A DNA stretch of 22,726 nt from a virus: the IMG/VR virus record IMGVR_UViG_3300027749_000498, positions 1 to 22,726 of that record; one strand, written 5' to 3'. Made by a program: the position numbers and the translations under genes. Of this stretch, positions 1 to 6,795 are shown in pieces; the first letter of the stretch is position 1, and every line of letters starts with the position of its first letter. Below the pieces are notes generated by a model, which ran no database searches, was not told where the DNA came from, and saw nothing but the letters and a program-made list of their open reading frames with translations.

Positions 1-95
1 TGTGTGGTCCGAAAACCCTTTGGAATCGGTTGCTCGCGGTAGCATACGGCGTCCACCAAAGCCTTCAGGATCGCGTTTTCCTCATTATCCATCAT
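1..95 (-). CDS. Partial phage protein, N-terminus only
   Basis: This is the first 31 codons of a gene that runs off the left edge of the window. It starts with two successive ATG codons (MMDNEENAILKALVDAVCYR). The first ATG overlaps the TGA of the phosphoesterase gene as ATGA, the junction type used throughout this operon, which supports it as a real start. The visible part is acidic and probably helical. No domain can be recognised from so few residues. Confidence 0.55.
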   Translation of the reverse strand, partial: MMDNEENAILKALVDAVCYREQPIPKGFRTT

Positions 96-841
96 ACCGG
101 TATCCTCCACTCTTTTTCGCCAGCGTTCCATTGGTGCAACACTGGCCAACACCGTTCGTCGTCGTACTCGCCAAAAACAAAACCGTGCCCCCAAGCGAGA
201 GTTCCCAATCGCTCCGCAGCGTAATGCGCTTGGCTGATTACCATCCCGGTCCCAACCCCAAACGCCGTCGCGTTGTCCACTCGATTGCATTTGGCTATTC
301 CCGGTCGGTGAGCGTGGGCCACGACTGAATTCCCAAAAGACATCGCAGTGTCACGCAGGTAATTCACTGAGTAGCTGAATCCGTGGAAAAACTTGTAATC
401 CCCAAGCTCATGCCAGTCCCAAACGGTGTACGGAATGATTTTCGCTTTTGCTGCCTTCACCGGCTCAAGCATTCGATCCCAAACGGCTTCGGCTGCGGTC
501 GAGATTACCACATTGTAATGGCTTTTGAGCTTGAAGCATCTGTTCTCATGGTTTCCAACACAAAACACAGTCGGGTGCAACTCCTTAAGATACCTGCGAC
601 CCATTTCCAAGTCCGGCAATACTGAATGAGCCTCGTCAGCGTCACCACTGTTAGGGCGTGCGCCCGTGCGAAATGCCTTTGTGTCGTAAGCGTCTCCAAG
701 GTGGATTACCGCGTCCGGCTTAAACAGTTGGCGGAATCGTAGCGTGGCCTTTTCAAATCCTGGATCAATGAGTTCGCCGTGCGTGCAACCGACCGCCATG
801 AACCGCTTTTTCTTGCTGGGGATCGGCTGCGTTTTTTTCAT
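92..841 (-). CDS. Calcineurin-like metallophosphoesterase
   Basis: Predicted 249-residue cytoplasmic phosphoesterase using a dinuclear metal centre. Seen in the sequence: GDAYD (residues 49-53), GNHE (96-99), an HG at 143-144 and AHAH (165-168), which match metal motifs II to V of the calcineurin/Mre11-like superfamily in order and spacing. Motif I, normally D-x-H, reads C-T-H (residues 19-21), so the first metal-ligand aspartate appears to be replaced by cysteine. Phage members of this family are usually of unknown substrate; a phosphodiesterase acting on nucleic acid or nucleotide is possible but not shown. The gene is in the recombination operon, its ATG overlaps the stop of the small gene upstream (ATGA), and its own stop overlaps the next gene. 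Confidence 0.85.
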   Translation of the reverse strand: MKKTQPIPSKKKRFMAVGCTHGELIDPGFEKATLRFRQLFKPDAVIHLGDAYDTKAFRTGARPNSGDADEAHSVLPDLEMGRRYLKELHPTVFCVGNHENRCFKLKSHYNVVISTAAEAVWDRMLEPVKAAKAKIIPYTVWDWHELGDYKFFHGFSYSVNYLRDTAMSFGNSVVAHAHRPGIAKCNRVDNATAFGVGTGMVISQAHYAAERLGTLAWGHGFVFGEYDDERCWPVLHQWNAGEKEWRIPV

Positions 842-1017
842 AGGTTTTGCTCCAACTGATTCAGCAACATCTGGAACATTTCGCTGGTCATCTCGGGCAT
901 CTGAGACCGGTCGATGCGAGCCTCGGACCTCTGCACCTCGTCAGATCCTGCGATGGGACGCTCCAAAGCAATCACGACAAAAGTTTGTCCTGCGGTAAAT
1001 TGCGGCTCGTCACTCAT
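838..1017 (-). CDS. Small phage protein, unknown (59 aa)
   Basis: A 59-residue reading frame fills the gap between the RuvC-like gene and the phosphoesterase. Its ATG overlaps the RuvC-like stop by four bases (ATGA) and its stop overlaps the phosphoesterase start in the same way, so it sits in the coupled chain and is very likely translated. It begins MSDEPQFTAGQTFVVIALER, and the second half is Met/Gln/Glu-rich and probably helical (MPEMTSEMFQMLLNQLEQNL). No known domain is recognised. It could be a partner of either neighbour, but nothing in the sequence shows this. Confidence 0.7.
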   Translation of the reverse strand: MSDEPQFTAGQTFVVIALERPIAGSDEVQRSEARIDRSQMPEMTSEMFQMLLNQLEQNL

Positions 1018-1466
1018 CTCTCAATTCCTTCCAATTCAAGTGCATAGTCCAGTATCAGCAAAGCATCCGCAGTGGCCAATGTCACGCTTTCGTTGGGAAA
1101 CCTACGCTCCGCTTCCTCCTTCAATTTGCGTTTCCACGCCGGTTGTGAATCGACCGATTTTCGACCGCCCAGGTTCAATCGCGCCTGCCATTCCTTCGGT
1201 GGCACAAGAATCACGCGCCACCCAAGAGCGGTAAGTAGCCCCTCAACGCGACCAAAGTTTCTGAACAGAACCGCTGTCGAACTGGATGCGATCTTTCCGC
1301 CGCAATACTTTGGAACATCCTCAATGTAGGCCACGCCCCCCCCAGATGGAATGGCGTCCCAAATCGCATTGACTCCATCCGGCATTTTGGCAGCCATAAT
1401 GCCATCCGTTATGGTAAATTTGCCAATTCCACCTCCAACGCCAGGGTCAATCGCTATCACATTCAT
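1014..1466 (-). CDS. RuvC-like Holliday junction resolvase
   Basis: A 150-residue protein with an RNase H-like resolvase layout. The N-terminal strand carries IAIDPG (Asp7), a second strand ends in AYIED (Glu49), and a C-terminal helix carries ATADALLILDY (Asp134, Asp140). These match the acidic metal-binding residues of RuvC-family nucleases. PPKEWQ (residues 89-94) is also typical of phage RuvC-like proteins. The expected role is cutting branched DNA (four-way junctions, or branches in replicating concatemers) before packaging. It fits its context next to a helicase, an SSB-like protein and a RecE-like nuclease. The length is close to bacterial RuvC (about 170 aa). The start overlaps the stop of the zinc ribbon gene. 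Confidence 0.87.
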   Translation of the reverse strand: MNVIAIDPGVGGGIGKFTITDGIMAAKMPDGVNAIWDAIPSGGGVAYIEDVPKYCGGKIASSSTAVLFRNFGRVEGLLTALGWRVILVPPKEWQARLNLGGRKSVDSQPAWKRKLKEEAERRFPNESVTLATADALLILDYALELEGIER

Positions 1467-1660
1467 CGTTCATTCCATTTCTCAGTGACCTTTTCAAAAC
1501 TAAACTCGCATCCGCATTCCTCGCAACACATTGGGTCAATGTCTCCATCCTCATCAGGGGTTTGATTATCCGGGTGGCAATGAATTTTGCTAGGCCTTGC
1601 TGGTGTATAATCAATGTCGTGCTCAAGACCGCATTCTGGGCATTCGTAACTGATTGTCAT
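1463..1660 (-). CDS. Small zinc-ribbon protein
   Basis: A 65-residue protein with two Cys pairs: CPEC at residues 8-11 and CEEC at about 46-49, followed by another Cys (CGCEF). A short His-containing segment (IHCHPD) lies between them. This is the pattern of a rubredoxin-like knuckle zinc ribbon. The middle is acidic (DEDGDIDP). Such small phage proteins often bind nucleic acid or protein, but the target is unknown. It is joined to the genes on both sides by 4-base ATGA overlaps, which supports the start and the reading frame. Confidence 0.72.
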   Translation of the reverse strand: MTISYECPECGLEHDIDYTPARPSKIHCHPDNQTPDEDGDIDPMCCEECGCEFSFEKVTEKWNER

Positions 1661-1905
1661 TTTCTAATCCTCCGATAGTTTGCTTTCCAAATTTTACTGC
1701 TCAACACGTTTGCAGCATCCCAAATGGCATCCTCGCTCCATTTAGGTTCAATAACGTGCAAAATTTCGTGAATCAACGTGTCTAAATACTCTCGACTATT
1801 CTGCCTTGGATCCAGTTCCACCAACCCGTCAGGGTAGGCAAGGCCAAACGCCTTTTCCCTACCCAAATGGCGCTCAACAACTTTGACACGTTTCATTTTT
1901 GTCAT
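1657..1905 (-). CDS. HExxH-containing putative metallopeptidase-like protein
   Basis: An 82-residue protein beginning MTKMKRVKVV. It holds HEILH (residues 46-50), the zinc-binding helix of zincin/SprT-like metalloproteins, preceded by an LDTLIHEILH helix and followed by acidic residues that could supply a third ligand. Similar short HExxH proteins occur in many phages without a known substrate, so protease activity is inference. The frame stays open upstream to an ATG at 1953 that has a GAG-type ribosome site. That longer form would overlap the helicase gene by 80 bases. The 1905 start overlaps it by 32 and is preferred, and 1896 is also possible. Its stop overlaps the zinc ribbon start. Confidence 0.7.
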   Translation of the reverse strand: MTKMKRVKVVERHLGREKAFGLAYPDGLVELDPRQNSREYLDTLIHEILHVIEPKWSEDAIWDAANVLSSKIWKANYRRIRK

Positions 1906-3415
1906 TGGTCTTTCGCTTGGAAAACCGTTTGTCCAAAAACTCACTAGCTCCATTGAACGTCTCTAGATACGGCTTCGGGTGACCCAATTTGATTAACCAC
2001 TTAAGCTGTTTTGGAGACGCAAGCTTGAGCCGCTGCCGGTCCATGATTCGATTGATGATTGCGCTCGCGTGCCCTTTACACGTCACGCGATCGCCCGCCA
2101 AGCCGAATCGCTCAAGCATCTGGATCTGCTTAGGACTGGCAGGTGCGTTTTCCCATTCCATGATCGGCTCGTAGTCAGCCAATCTTGAATCATGCAGGCT
2201 CACGGCAAACTCAAGCGGGTCAATCGCGTTCAGCTTCTTGCCAATCGCCTTCGCTGCCTGTTCCTTGAGTTGCTTAATGAGGCTTTGCTCTCGCTGTTCC
2301 TTTGCTGATTCGACGACTTTCTCAACATCCCACATCTCGCCCTGGTCCAGCATTTCCTCGGCAATCTTAGCCACTTCAACCGAATCCGTGACAAGACTTG
2401 TCGGGCGAACCAGGCTATGCTTTCCGGTAAGCCAAAGGGCATCCAGAACAAGCAGGTTTTCCTTTCCTGGAGATATGCGGGTGCCGCGTCCAATCATCTG
2501 ACTGTACAGTGGCCGACTCATCGTGGGTCGCAGGACAAGCACGCAATCAATCGACGGGCAATCGTAGCCCTCAGTCAGCAGCATTGAATTGGACAGGATG
2601 CCGGTTTTCTTGGCTGCAAACCGACCAAGGATTTCGGAGCGATCCGGTGAGGTTCCATCAACGTGCTCGGCATCAAAACCAGCACACTTAGAAATTTCTG
2701 TGAAGGCTTTGCTAGTGGCGATCAGTGGCAAGAAAACGAGCACCTTCCGGTCGCGTGGAATGTGGGAAACGATCTTTTTCAACCATGGTGAAATAGCTGA
2801 ATCCAACTCCTCGCTGGCATACTCACCCGCTCGCTTGCTGACGTTCGACAGGTCCACGCGCACCGGGATCCGATTGACCACAATTTTGGATAGGTATCCT
2901 TGTGCGATCAGGTCCAGCAACCCAATCTCGTAAGCGACCGTTTGGAAGTAGCTGCCCAGTTGCTTTTTATCCGACCGATCCGGGGTGGCTGTGACTCCGA
3001 GCACCTTGGCCCCCGTAAACCGACCCATCAAATTCAGGTAGCTTTCGGATACAAGGTGATGGCACTCGTCCACAATGACCGTGCGAAAATAACCCGAACC
3101 AAACACGTCGCGCCTGCTCAGAGTCTGCATTGATGCCACCACCATGCACTCAGTTCCGGTCGCTCGCGCTTCAGCCATCTCCTTGACCGCCCTAATTCCC
3201 GTTGCCTGCTCCATCTTGTCAATGGCTTGGTCAATAAGCTGTTGGCGGTGGGCAAGAATTAGAACTGGCCCCGACTCAAGCCGATCCCGAGCGATACAAG
3301 CCATCATTACCGCTTTTCCGGATCCTGTTGGGGCTACCGCGATTACACGATCAAACTCGCCCCAGGACCGATGAACCGATTGAATTAGGTTGACCTGATA
3401 TGGTCTGAGATCCAT
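1874..3415 (-). CDS. SF2 DEAD/DEAH-box helicase (UvsW/RecQ-region type)
   Basis: A 513-residue superfamily 2 helicase. Motifs appear in order: LRPYQ (3-7, Q-like motif), Walker A PTGSGKA (29-35), DECHH (116-120, motif II), VTATPDR (141-147, motif III), LLTEGYDCPS (279-288, motif V) and QMIGRGTR (306-313, motif VI). After the two RecA-like lobes there is a basic C-terminal region of roughly 130 residues ending KRKTNDKNETCQSC. Phage enzymes of this type unwind or branch-migrate DNA in replication and recombination-dependent repair. The neighbours (SSB-like, RecE-like nuclease, RuvC-like) support that role. No clear ribosome site precedes the ATG. A strong inverted repeat lies between it and the SSB-like gene upstream. 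Confidence 0.92.
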   Translation of the reverse strand: MDLRPYQVNLIQSVHRSWGEFDRVIAVAPTGSGKAVMMACIARDRLESGPVLILAHRQQLIDQAIDKMEQATGIRAVKEMAEARATGTECMVVASMQTLSRRDVFGSGYFRTVIVDECHHLVSESYLNLMGRFTGAKVLGVTATPDRSDKKQLGSYFQTVAYEIGLLDLIAQGYLSKIVVNRIPVRVDLSNVSKRAGEYASEELDSAISPWLKKIVSHIPRDRKVLVFLPLIATSKAFTEISKCAGFDAEHVDGTSPDRSEILGRFAAKKTGILSNSMLLTEGYDCPSIDCVLVLRPTMSRPLYSQMIGRGTRISPGKENLLVLDALWLTGKHSLVRPTSLVTDSVEVAKIAEEMLDQGEMWDVEKVVESAKEQREQSLIKQLKEQAAKAIGKKLNAIDPLEFAVSLHDSRLADYEPIMEWENAPASPKQIQMLERFGLAGDRVTCKGHASAIINRIMDRQRLKLASPKQLKWLIKLGHPKPYLETFNGASEFLDKRFSKRKTNDKNETCQSC

Positions 3416-3455
3416 TTTGATCGTGTTAGGGGAACGCGGTTTATTGTTGTTGTTC

Positions 3456-3493
3456 GCCCCGCACCGGTTTTATTGTTTTTTCCGGTGCGGGGC
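3456..3493. repeat. Perfect 12-bp inverted repeat with T/A-rich loop
   Basis: GCCCCGCACCGG (3456-3467) pairs perfectly with CCGGTGCGGGGC (3482-3493) around a 14-base T-rich loop on the plus strand. It lies in the only sizeable gap of the left operon, between the SSB-like gene and the helicase. The weak T-rich tail (CTTTGTTTT) follows only on the plus strand, so it would terminate rightward transcription better than leftward operon transcription. In the operon mRNA it would be a strong stem with an A-rich loop. It may be a processing or stability element, or a barrier to antisense transcription. Confidence 0.75.
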
Positions 3494-3513
3494 CTTTGTT
3501 TTCCTACTCTCGA

Positions 3514-3936
3514 TCAGTAAGGAATCTTGTCATCGGCCTTGTCGGAGGGCTTGAGGCTCTTCACCTTGCAAATCGACTTCTTTTCTCCGTTCTTCTCGTA
3601 CTCTTCCTTGCCGACGACAATTGTAAGAGTCTTCCCAAGGAACGTCTTGCCGAAAAACTCGACAAAAGTTCCGCGCTTTTCAAAATCCACTTCCGTTCCG
3701 TCCGGGATTTCCGCACCCGTGGCCACGATCAAACTGTTCACGCGCCAATGACTCTTGGCCGTGTTGTAAAAGTCGTCACGAATGGTGTTTCCGGTAGCGT
3801 CGTCTTTGTACGTTAGAACAGCGACTTCATCGCCTTTGGGAGTGATTTTTTCTTCCACCTTGTCCACCGCGACAATGTAGGTTCCTGGAGTTTCAATGAA
3901 CGATCCAGAGGCGCTTTTGCGATCTACTTTGAACAT
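3514..3936 (-). CDS. SSB-like / DUF669-type single-stranded DNA-binding protein
   Basis: A 140-residue beta-rich protein that looks like the OB-fold ssDNA-binding proteins next to phage RecE/nuclease genes. It opens with a strand pattern (GTYIVAVDKVEEKITPKGDE) followed by VLTYKDDATGNTIRDDFY. The last residues are DDKIPY, close to the DDDIPF tail by which bacterial SSB recruits repair proteins, and are preceded by a Lys/Asp-rich linker. The likely role is coating single strands made by the RecE-like nuclease encoded 15 bases upstream. Family assignment (DUF669-like versus another OB-fold SSB) is uncertain, while an ssDNA-binding role is well supported by tail and context. No clear Shine-Dalgarno precedes the ATG. 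Confidence 0.72.
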   Translation of the reverse strand: MFKVDRKSASGSFIETPGTYIVAVDKVEEKITPKGDEVAVLTYKDDATGNTIRDDFYNTAKSHWRVNSLIVATGAEIPDGTEVDFEKRGTFVEFFGKTFLGKTLTIVVGKEEYEKNGEKKSICKVKSLKPSDKADDKIPY

Positions 3937-3951
3937 ATTTTATCTATTGAT

Positions 3952-4755
3952 TTACTGCGTTACGGTTTCGTTTTTCTTCCGCCAGCTTGGTAGCGAAATC
4001 TTGTTAATCACCTGTGGATAGGCTGGCCAACTATCCATTTCCTTGCAAGAGGCGTACAAATTGATCCGCGCTCTGCGTTCGATGCGAGCGAATTCCAAAA
4101 GCTCATCATCCAGCTCGTACACGCCAACGGCATACGGAGCGACCTTCTCAATCGCGATGAACAGGAACCGCTTACGCTGGCTCATCTCAAGGTAATGAGC
4201 CGCCTGGATGTCGTAGCCGTACAACGCCACGGTGCGTTCGAACCCTTTCGGGCTCGCGTCATCCGTCGTCTTAACGTCGAGGATCAGGTCGTCGGTGAGG
4301 TAATCCAGTCGAGCCTTCATGTCCACGCCAGTATCGTCGTCTTGACCAAACAAACTGACCTCAGATTTCCCCTTAAAGAGCAGTGGGCCAACAATCGGGT
4401 GGGACAGAATCGACCGGGTGCATTGCTTGACCGCTTCCATGTCTTCCGATTCAATCAGGGTCTTGCCCTTGTTGTTGGCTTCCCATTCCTTTTTTGCTTC
4501 CTTGCCGGCGGTGGTGCGTACGTCAAATCGAGGACACACAATGTATTCGGATGCGAATCGTCCAGGCTCAAGAACAGAACAATGAACAGCCGTGCCAAAT
4601 CGCATCGCATCGGATTCCTTGCGCGATTGATTGTGTTTCCACGCCCAATAGTGCGCTGGTGACTTGCGGATCTCCTTCAAGGCACTCGCCGACAACGCAT
4701 CAATCGCGTGGTACTCGGCTGCCGGAAGATCGTATTTGATGGATGTGTTTTTCAT
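3952..4755 (-). CDS. PD-(D/E)XK exonuclease, RecE/DUF3799-like
   Basis: A 267-residue nuclease of the RecE C-terminal/Cas4-like group. Seen in order: LSASALKEIRKSP and YWAWK (21-40), the FGTAVH motif (53-58), Glu132, Asp151 (KARLDYL), the D-x-K motif ILDVKTT (159-164) and the QxxxY motif (QAAHY, 184-188). This is the catalytic core of RecB-family exonucleases. Members of this family resect linear double-stranded DNA to give 3' single strands for annealing. The reading frame is open for 26 more codons upstream, but the ATG at 4755 has a strong AAAGGAGG site and overlaps the upstream stop as ATGA, so it is the start. The SSB-like gene follows after 15 bases. Confidence 0.9.
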   Translation of the reverse strand: MKNTSIKYDLPAAEYHAIDALSASALKEIRKSPAHYWAWKHNQSRKESDAMRFGTAVHCSVLEPGRFASEYIVCPRFDVRTTAGKEAKKEWEANNKGKTLIESEDMEAVKQCTRSILSHPIVGPLLFKGKSEVSLFGQDDDTGVDMKARLDYLTDDLILDVKTTDDASPKGFERTVALYGYDIQAAHYLEMSQRKRFLFIAIEKVAPYAVGVYELDDELLEFARIERRARINLYASCKEMDSWPAYPQVINKISLPSWRKKNETVTQ

Positions 4756-5012
4756 TTCGCGCCCTCCTTTGCGGCGGTCCATTGATCTTGCAGCCGCTGT
4801 CCGTCGCTTGGATACGTGTCCTCTCCAAGCCACATAAGAAGCGCATCCCCCGCCTCAACCAGCGCCTTAATTCTCGCGTTCGCCTCGGCTAGCTCGCGTT
4901 CGAGTTGGCGGCACAAATCAATAGCTCCGTTGAATGCATCCACAACGGAATCGGAAGTCTCCCATTTTGAATCCGCCTCGTTACTTCTCGGCGTGTCGCT
5001 TAGTGTGGTCAT
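4752..5012 (-). CDS. Small coiled-coil protein
   Basis: An 86-residue soluble protein. Residues of about 28-55 form a strong heptad-rich helix (LCRQLERELAEANARIKAL), followed by VEAGDALL and a C-terminal W-x-x-AKE ending. The same KxLxEAGDxL...WxxAKE ending occurs in the coiled-coil zinc protein at 6792-7226, suggesting a shared module. No known function is recognised. Both ends overlap neighbouring genes by ATGA (GNAT gene upstream, nuclease downstream), so start and frame are well supported. Confidence 0.75.
   Translation of the reverse strand: MTTLSDTPRSNEADSKWETSDSVVDAFNGAIDLCRQLERELAEANARIKALVEAGDALLMWLGEDTYPSDGQRLQDQWTAAKEGAK
4762..4770 (-). promoter_or_regulatory. Strong Shine-Dalgarno site of the RecE-like nuclease
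   Basis: AAAGGAGGG ends six bases before the ATG at 4755 and lies inside the 3' end of the preceding gene. It is the best ribosome site in the leftward operon and decides the nuclease start against the longer open frame. It also shows that the host ribosome uses classical anti-Shine-Dalgarno pairing, although many genes here lack such a site. Confidence 0.85.
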
Positions 5013-5605
5013 GGTTTTGTGTTCCCTATAACGCTCGCACGGTAATCACGCATTGATTTACCGCGTGCAAATTGAGTAATCAGACCTGTTTGTTTGTTTT
5101 TTCTCCAAATCGAAGCATCAACTTTTCCAACAGCAGGGGTTACAATTGTGTCGTGAAAAAGTTCAATTTGAAGTGATTTCCTCCATATATTTATTTTCCT
5201 CATTCTTCTAATACCCCCATCTTGAATTCCTATGCATTCATATCCCATTTCTGACCAAAACGTGTTGGCATCTAGGTCAAATCCACATCTTAAAGTAATT
5301 GAAAAAGAACCCTCTGCATAATCCTCCATGGCTTGAACCAGTGCTGCGCCATAGAGTTTTCGGCGAGCATCGTATTCAATACACACTTGATGGCATTTTA
5401 CATCACCACCGCGAGCACCTACATAGAGATAGCCGGCAGGTTCTCCGTTTAGTAGTCCAAGGAATATGCGACCATTCTCGGCTTCACGCTCAAACACACA
5501 TTTCGGATAAAAACTTAATGCCTCTGCGTTTTTGCGTTGAAGGCTATCAACAAACAAAATCAGGTTTGGGTGAACCTTTACGATCTGGAAATCTGAAGCG
5601 TTCAT
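5009..5605 (-). CDS. GNAT-family N-acetyltransferase-like protein
   Basis: A 198-residue protein with a GNAT-like core in residues of about 45-130. It has strand IFLGLLNGEPAGYLYVG, a following strand QVCIEYDARRKLYGAALVQA matching the acetyl-CoA pyrophosphate loop (R/Q-x-x-G-x-A type), a helix (MEDYAEG), and the closing strand-helix with FWSEMGYECIG, typical of GNAT motif B. The C-terminal third is basic and holds IWRKNKQTGLITQFARGKSM, outside the GNAT core. Phage GNAT proteins may acetylate host or phage proteins or small molecules; the substrate cannot be told. This gene looks somewhat more AT-rich than its neighbours. Its stop overlaps the coiled-coil gene. Confidence 0.75.
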   Translation of the reverse strand: MNASDFQIVKVHPNLILFVDSLQRKNAEALSFYPKCVFEREAENGRIFLGLLNGEPAGYLYVGARGGDVKCHQVCIEYDARRKLYGAALVQAMEDYAEGSFSITLRCGFDLDANTFWSEMGYECIGIQDGGIRRMRKINIWRKSLQIELFHDTIVTPAVGKVDASIWRKNKQTGLITQFARGKSMRDYRASVIGNTKP

Positions 5606-5630
5606 CGGTAAATTCTTTTCAACTGTTCAC

Positions 5631-5759
5631 TCACTTGTTTCCTTTCTTCTCGATTAGTTTACTGACCGCCCGCCCCACGCTGTAAATACTCCACGCGAAC
5701 GACAGCGGGACGGAGGCGATACACAGGGTTATGACCCAGGCGTGGGTGGGGTCTTTCAT
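5631..5759 (-). CDS. 42-aa single-pass membrane protein
   Basis: A short frame beginning MKDPTHAWVITLCIASVPLS with one hydrophobic segment (about residues 8-27) followed by a basic tail (VSKLIEKKGNK), so the C-terminus is probably cytoplasmic. Its ATG overlaps the stop of the PP-loop gene as ATGA, the same coupling used around it, which is the main support for translation. The next gene (GNAT) begins 25 bases after its stop. Function is unknown. Confidence 0.65.
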   Translation of the reverse strand: MKDPTHAWVITLCIASVPLSFAWSIYSVGRAVSKLIEKKGNK

Positions 5760-6658
5760 GTTCCACACATTCCTTGGCATTCACCCAGGAACCCCATCAC
5801 AGATTGGTCTCCGCGTTCCTCTGGCGTGCTGAAATCAATTTCTCCAAGCGGCTTGCAAGATTTGTGAAGATACATCGCGTTTCGCATTCCATACGACGCC
5901 CTGGAATGACCATTCCTCAATAACTCATCGACTTCCAAAGCGCGCTTCCAGTCGTCTGGATCGCCCAGCTTGAGCCGTTGCCACTCCTTGTCTGACTTGT
6001 ACGGGCAAAACACGCAGGCGGATCTTTCAACTGAATGTGGCACGCCGTAATCATTCATCCATTTGATGCAGTGACCACGGCGCATCTCCTTTTCGATCAA
6101 TGGGAATTCAGGCCGAGAAAACTTCGACCAACCAGTCGCGTGAAATGATCGCTTAACACGTTCGGCGCGTCCGAGTTCCTCAAACGATAGGCCGAAGATT
6201 TGAGTTACTTTGGTTCCTTTCTGAATACGCTTTCCTTTTGCGCACCCAAGCAGGTCGCGTTTAATAAACTGTTCTATGGGTTGTATCTTGTAATCTCCGG
6301 TACACTGACGCCGCGTAATACCCATTTCACCACGACGGCCCAGAGTGTAAGCCGGGATTGAAGTATGCCCTTTAGCGTGGGTCGGACCCACGCTAATTCC
6401 GTCTCCCAGCTTCCCTGCGCTTACGATGTAAATTGGGAACGACGACGCGACTTCTTTTATGAGCCAGTCGAGATGCCTGTAAATCGCCTTCGGTTCTTCC
6501 TGAACGTCGGCGAAAATGGCGCAGTCGATTGGAGGCAACTCGCCTTTGTGGATCATCAGCGCAACCGTTGTGCTCTGGACGCCAGCCCCGAGGTTGAGAA
6601 TGCGGAGCTTCTTTGGTTCCATAGATTCAGGTTTTGGTTTGAGGAGTTGCGGTGTCAT
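5756..6658 (-). CDS. PP-loop ATPase, PAPS reductase/sulfotransferase-like
   Basis: A 300-residue protein of the adenine nucleotide alpha-hydrolase superfamily. The PP-loop LGAGVQSTTVAL (residues 23-34) replaces the SGGxDS form, as in phage PAPS reductase-like proteins. RQCTGDYKIQPI (117-128) and ACVFCPYKSDKEW (214-226, Cys215 and Cys218) are conserved features of this subgroup. Such enzymes adenylate a substrate with release of pyrophosphate. Some make sulfated or thiolated products (PAPS reductase, DndC), but the substrate of phage members is generally unknown. The frame is open for 97 codons further upstream with low-complexity Arg/Pro-rich sequence. The ATG at 6658, with GGGGGGAG just before it and an ATGA overlap, is the real start. 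Confidence 0.85.
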   Translation of the reverse strand: MTPQLLKPKPESMEPKKLRILNLGAGVQSTTVALMIHKGELPPIDCAIFADVQEEPKAIYRHLDWLIKEVASSFPIYIVSAGKLGDGISVGPTHAKGHTSIPAYTLGRRGEMGITRRQCTGDYKIQPIEQFIKRDLLGCAKGKRIQKGTKVTQIFGLSFEELGRAERVKRSFHATGWSKFSRPEFPLIEKEMRRGHCIKWMNDYGVPHSVERSACVFCPYKSDKEWQRLKLGDPDDWKRALEVDELLRNGHSRASYGMRNAMYLHKSCKPLGEIDFSTPEERGDQSVMGFLGECQGMCGT

Positions 6659-6795
6659 TTTCTCCCCCCAGTCAAATCCGCCCACAGCCCGCCCACGACT
6701 AGCGCGGCCACGGCGGGAGCGCATAGGATCATTGGCGGCAGGAGGACGGCGTAGGCCAGAGACAGGGCGCAGTAGTATTGTAGGCGAAAGGTCAT
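6655..6795 (-). CDS. 46-aa small membrane protein
   Basis: A short frame (MTFRLQYYCALSLAYAVLLP...) with a nearly continuous hydrophobic stretch at about residues 9-38, probably two short membrane spans or one long one, and a short GGRK tail. It is coupled by ATGA overlaps at both ends: to the coiled-coil zinc protein upstream and to the PP-loop gene downstream. That placement both supports it and rejects the long N-terminal extension of the PP-loop frame, which would run over it. Function is unknown. Confidence 0.65.
   Translation of the reverse strand: MTFRLQYYCALSLAYAVLLPPMILCAPAVAALVVGGLWADLTGGRK

Noticed and set aside
4756-4833. Upstream extension of the RecE-like nuclease by 26 codons
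   Set aside because: It runs over the ribosome site AAAGGAGG and the end of the preceding gene. The ATG at 4755 is clearly better.
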